A DNA stretch of 64,000 bases from Liolophura sinensis (lineage: Eukaryota; Mollusca; Polyplacophora; Chitonida; Chitonidae): positions 17,373,127-17,437,126 of the forward strand of contig NC_088297.1 in the NCBI RefSeq assembly GCF_032854445.1, in the 5' to 3' direction. A program made the translations under genes and the position numbers. Each line of letters starts with the position of its first letter. Positions within the stretch are counted from its first letter, which is position 1. This document shows positions 60,406 to 64,000 of the stretch, piece after piece. The notes under the pieces were generated by a model. It saw only the letters and a program-made list of their open reading frames with translations. It did no database searches and was not told the DNA's origin.

Positions 60406-61259
60406 ACCCTGCCCATGTCAGTAAATCAATAATCTAACACAGGCCAAGGGTTGCCGTCTTGCTAAATAATGGCCGTTTCCATTCATGACCGCCCCAAATA
60501 CCTGTATATATGTATGCAAGTTTAAACACTTCAATTTAATACACATGTATCAACAGTGCACCAAGTCGCTATAACAAACGCTGCGGTTTCATTATTTTAA
60601 TGCAGAAAACTGAACATTATCAATGTCACAATGACAATTTTTTCTACTTTTGAGCTTTTTAACCAAGAAAAAGAACTTGACACATCTAACTACATGCAGA
60701 CAAGTTTTGACTGCACAATTTGACCGGCCTTCACATGTAAATTCTGTCGCCAAATTTGGAAACCCAGTATGTGCAGCGATTCCACTTGTACTTTATGAAC
60801 GGAATTGGTCACACACCAATATTTGAACTGTAAACTTCTACATGTAGAAGCTTAACCTACACGTAGACTTAGTAACATAACCAGTGCCAAGTCCTTAAGT
60901 CTGACAGCGTGTTAACGCTCTTATTTAACGCCAATGGAGCAACTAATGAGATTAAAACCTAAAAGTGAGAACATAATACAGTCGACTTTGATGAGCTACT
61001 GTGTAGTCAGGCGAGCCTGAACCTGACGGCTGTGTTTGAACGCCTGCAAAAATAAAAAAAAAATGCTGAAAAGTCCTAATGACTGAATGTATATGTATTT
61101 AGTTAACTCTATTTGCATGTACCCTGAATACTTAAACAGGCACAGTGCATGTTTTGCACACTGGAGTTATGTCATCTGATCTGAACTCTGTAGCTGTTGA
61201 TTATGCACTCGTACCTGAACAATACATTTAAATCTTCAAAATCTTATGAGTTATGATAT

Positions 61260-61500
61260 CAAATTTCACCTTTAAGTTACCCTAAATGACCTACAATTTT
61301 GCCCACAACAGTGCATTTTAGAGGCAAATAAATGTCACAAAATATTATACTCGGTGCTGAAACTTATAATATTCCAGCTGAATATCATTCCATGTTTGAA
61401 GAAGACCTCTGAACACCTTTCTAAAAATCAACATGACTCTCAGAATCAGGATCAATGAGCAAGCTGTCATGGACGATATTTATGGTCATTTAGGATACTT
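61260..61500 (-). repeat. Dispersed repeat family 1, inverted
   Basis: CTAAATGACCTACAATTTTG, AACAGTGCATTTTAGAGGCA and AATAAATGTCACAAAATATT are the complement of the 6290 copy's order. Confidence 0.6.
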
Positions 61501-62189
61501 ATACTAAAAATGCTTGTCCAATTTGCTGAGAACTTAAAGTAGATCACAAGTGGCTATTAAAGCATAAAATAGTTTCAAGTAAAATCTTACCATGGCATGG
61601 CTGCAAAATTGACGAAGAGACATTTTTAAGCCATAATCATTCATTCAATGATAACGTAATTTTATTGACTTCAAACATGCAACGATTTTCAGCTGGAAAA
61701 GTGACGTCAGAGTAGAGACAGAAAGCCATTACAGTAACAATTGTTACAATGTATCATCGTGGACGTTGAATTCTCTTCAAACTGTACATTTCCATGTGGC
61801 ACTAACTTAACATTCTAATGAGAGAAAATTTGTCCACCTACATGTAAAGATAAGATTTCTATCCAGCACCAATCAATTTGTAAGGTCATAACATGCAGGT
61901 TTCAAGATACAACGTCCCGACAAGAGAGTGACGTCCCTTTGTGACGTGACGGGATGCTGCTCCTTCACAGCTTTGGCAAGGCCAATCTGCCAGTTTTAAC
62001 TGAAACGTACATGTAAGGAGGTATACAGAATATAGAAAACTAACTGACAAGGATTAGATTAATCTTCTGAACTACATTCCTGGGTGAATTTCGTTACCCA
62101 ATGATGCTCTGCCAGTACAAGAAAAACAATGTTAAAAGATAGGCAAGTAGCCCTACTGTACCATGTAGCTGTGACATCACTTTGCACTG

Positions 62190-62413
62190 ATTTATTTGAT
62201 TGCTACACTGTAATCAAGAATATATCACTTATATGATGGCAACCAGCATTATGGTGGGAAGAAACCGAGGAGAGCCCAGGGGAAGCTCACAACCAGGTTG
62301 TGGAGAGGAAGCCAGCATGAGCTGGACTTGAACTCAAAGTGACCGCATCAGTGGGAGGCCCCTGAGTCATTGCACAACGCTGGCGTGGTAACCACCTCTG
62401 CCACGGAGACCAC
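62190..62413 (-). mobile_element. SINE family A with internal deletion
   Basis: Both ends are present (TTTATTTGATTG tail; CACGGAGACCACCA head side). Much of the stretch between the central block and the body is missing, giving about 224 bases. A perfect 12-base duplication CACTTTGCACTG flanks it (62178-62189, 62414-62425). Confidence 0.9.
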
Positions 62414-63566
62414 CACTTTGCACTGGGATGTGAATCACGTCATTCTGTTGTTGTAATGACATAACTTGGAAAAAAAGTGTTTTGCTTCTGTGCCTACAGT
62501 ACATGCACGAAATGCACAATACAACAGAGAGTGCAGCACATGGCATGTTTTATCCCCATGTGACAATGCATCCGAGTACCCATACTGTATTTCTCCACTG
62601 CTAATACATTACATCAATGCTCAACGGAACTAGATGTAATTTACCCTGAAAACTACCAGGGGTCATTATCATGTGTTGTAACATGAACTGCGTATGTGTG
62701 AATAAGTATATGTGTAACTGAGAACAATTACAGGTACATGAGTGTCAATGTTAGCATTCTGGTCGCACCGAGCTAATTGCCAGTATGAGGTCAGAGAAAT
62801 ATTCAGCCTTTCAATTTAACACAGGTTATCTAAAATGTACACAAATATAAATTCACATAAAATTAATCTAAGTACTGAAAATGACCTTTTTAGAATTTCT
62901 GACCTAACTTCATGATTTGAGCACTTTCGGCCTTATAGCATGTATGTTCGCAGTTGGGCACCAATTTTTTTATGCATGCAGGTACAACAAAATTACCTGT
63001 GTTTTAAACACTGTGCATGGTCAACCTAAAGTTTGGAGTTTAAGGAACGGCTTAAGTTTATGTAACTGTGACATTTTCTCAGTCCACAAGTTAAAGGGTT
63101 TGACAATTTAAAAACCTGATAGCAAGCATGTATGAAGAGTCTGTCAATGTAAACGAGAGAGGGTTTAAGTGTTGGACAGGATGGAAGAGTGGAGAAGCTA
63201 TCTGTTTTGTTCTTTGTGAGGTGGGGACGGTGGGGTAAATGGGGGACATTCCTGTCCCAGCTAATGTCAAGGGTAATGAAGCCCACAGAGGTGTAGCCCT
63301 GTACAGCCATACACAAAGGGTTTGCGTGTTATGCCGTAAAAAAAAAAAAGTTTATTTGTGCATTTGCCTGCAGGTGTTTGCAATCTTCCAAAGCCATATG
63401 TCATTTTCACTGCACACTTACATGTGTGACATTGACAATCCTGTTATAAACATACTAATCACGTTATTAATGGGAAAACCATGTACATCCTCCATGTACA
63501 TGTATCCTAAGCTCTGTTTCCATTTACCAGATTTTCATTGTATCAATATTTCAACATTAATTATTA

Positions 63567-63711
63567 GATTTATTTATTTGATTGGTGTTTTCGCTGTACT
63601 CAAGAATATTTCACTTATACGATGGTGGTCAGCATTATGGCGGGAGGAAACCGGGCAGAGCCCGGGGGAAACCCACCACCATCCGCAGGTTTCTGGAAGA
63701 CCTTCCCACGT
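63567..63711 (-). mobile_element. SINE family A, 5'-truncated
   Basis: Near-consensus tail and central block ending at GACCTTCCCACG. A perfect 10-base duplication TTAATTATTA flanks it (63557-63566, 63712-63721). Confidence 0.92.
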
Positions 63712-63864
63712 TTAATTATTATAGCGCAATTTTCAAAAGTGCATGAATCCAATGAGTCTAACATGTTATGAAGTGTATACTATTTTACACAAAACTCTTC
63801 TGGAACATACCTCTACACACACATTCAATTACAGGCTTCTGCATACCCCAAACAAATTTTTTTT

Positions 63865-64000
63865 TTATTTTATTTTATTTTGTATTTGTGTTTTAAGTCA
63901 TACTCACCATTTTAGTCATATGACAGCACCCAGCATTAAGGCTGGAGGAAAACGAGCAGAACAGAGAAATGCCCAGACACATGCAAAGACAGCCCCCACA
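63865..64000 (-). mobile_element. Degenerate SINE family A, cut by window end
   Basis: A (ATTTT)n tail, GTGTTTTAAGTCATACTCA and AGCATTAAGGCTGGAGGAAA keep the order of family A; diverged, continuing past the window. Confidence 0.65.

Larger units (their letters stand above)
56998..64000. other. Right-hand flank, no firm gene
   Basis: It contains the 52-bp array (57208-57908), SINE copies (58100, 58253, 60265, 62190, 63567, 63865), a family 2 repeat (59055-59280) and a family 1 repeat (61260-61500). The 132-codon minus-strand ORF at 60275-59877 has no recognisable domain. A strong acceptor at 61044-61045 opens 29 codons but lacks a convincing donor. Whether this is upstream intron, promoter or intergenic DNA cannot be told. 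Confidence 0.5.

Noticed and set aside
63239-63715. 158-codon plus-strand ORF.
   Set aside because: Its C-terminal third is translated SINE family A.

Overview
This window is animal (eukaryotic) nuclear DNA. It shows coding exons of 45 to 232 bases bounded by GT/AG splice sites, introns of up to about 28 kb, no dense ORFs, and many tRNA-derived SINEs, MITE-like elements and minisatellites. The dominant SINE, with a conserved central block and a (TTTA)n-type tail, is of a kind I associate with lophotrochozoans. A marine mollusc is most likely; a brachiopod or similar is possible. This assignment rests on memory and was not searched.

I see one protein-coding gene, on the minus strand. It belongs to the TMCC (transmembrane and coiled-coil domain) family, the group of vertebrate TMCC1/2/3 and fly Dementin. 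Five exons are well supported. In transcription order they are 12201-11970, 10729-10561, 10040-9815, 5992-5948 and 388-306, and every junction is phase-compatible. They encode a low-complexity linker, the conserved coiled-coil core, a short glycine-rich connector and the conserved VSKPRE...SGSADNI segment. The C-terminal coiled coil and two membrane spans would lie beyond base 1. Upstream, an exon at 28940-28790 is probable and one at 56982-56908 is plausible. Both are in phase with the family exons and would give an N-terminal region I do not recognise. Weaker candidates are a 30-base cassette exon (19306-19277) and an alternative first exon near 47.05 kb.

The rest is intron and repeats. 0-12 kb: exons with SINEs and two fold-back elements. 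12-29 kb: SINEs, a Tigger/pogo-like MITE (15.4-16.2 kb), a 21-bp array (16.66-16.98 kb) and a 37/74-bp array (17.48-18.59 kb) rich in TGACTCA. 29-57 kb: a very large intron with 53-, 23-, 41- and 12-bp-class arrays, a hAT-like element (42.1-43.1 kb), an inverted second copy of the MITE (54.4-55.3 kb) and many SINEs. Several non-repetitive blocks there look like candidate enhancers. 57-64 kb: a highly uniform 52-bp array, then SINEs and older repeats.

No bacterial-type operon, CRISPR array, viral gene or complete transposase was seen. The most interesting signals are the possible new N-terminus and alternative exons of the TMCC gene, the recurrent 5' truncation point of the main SINE, and the AP-1-like satellite.
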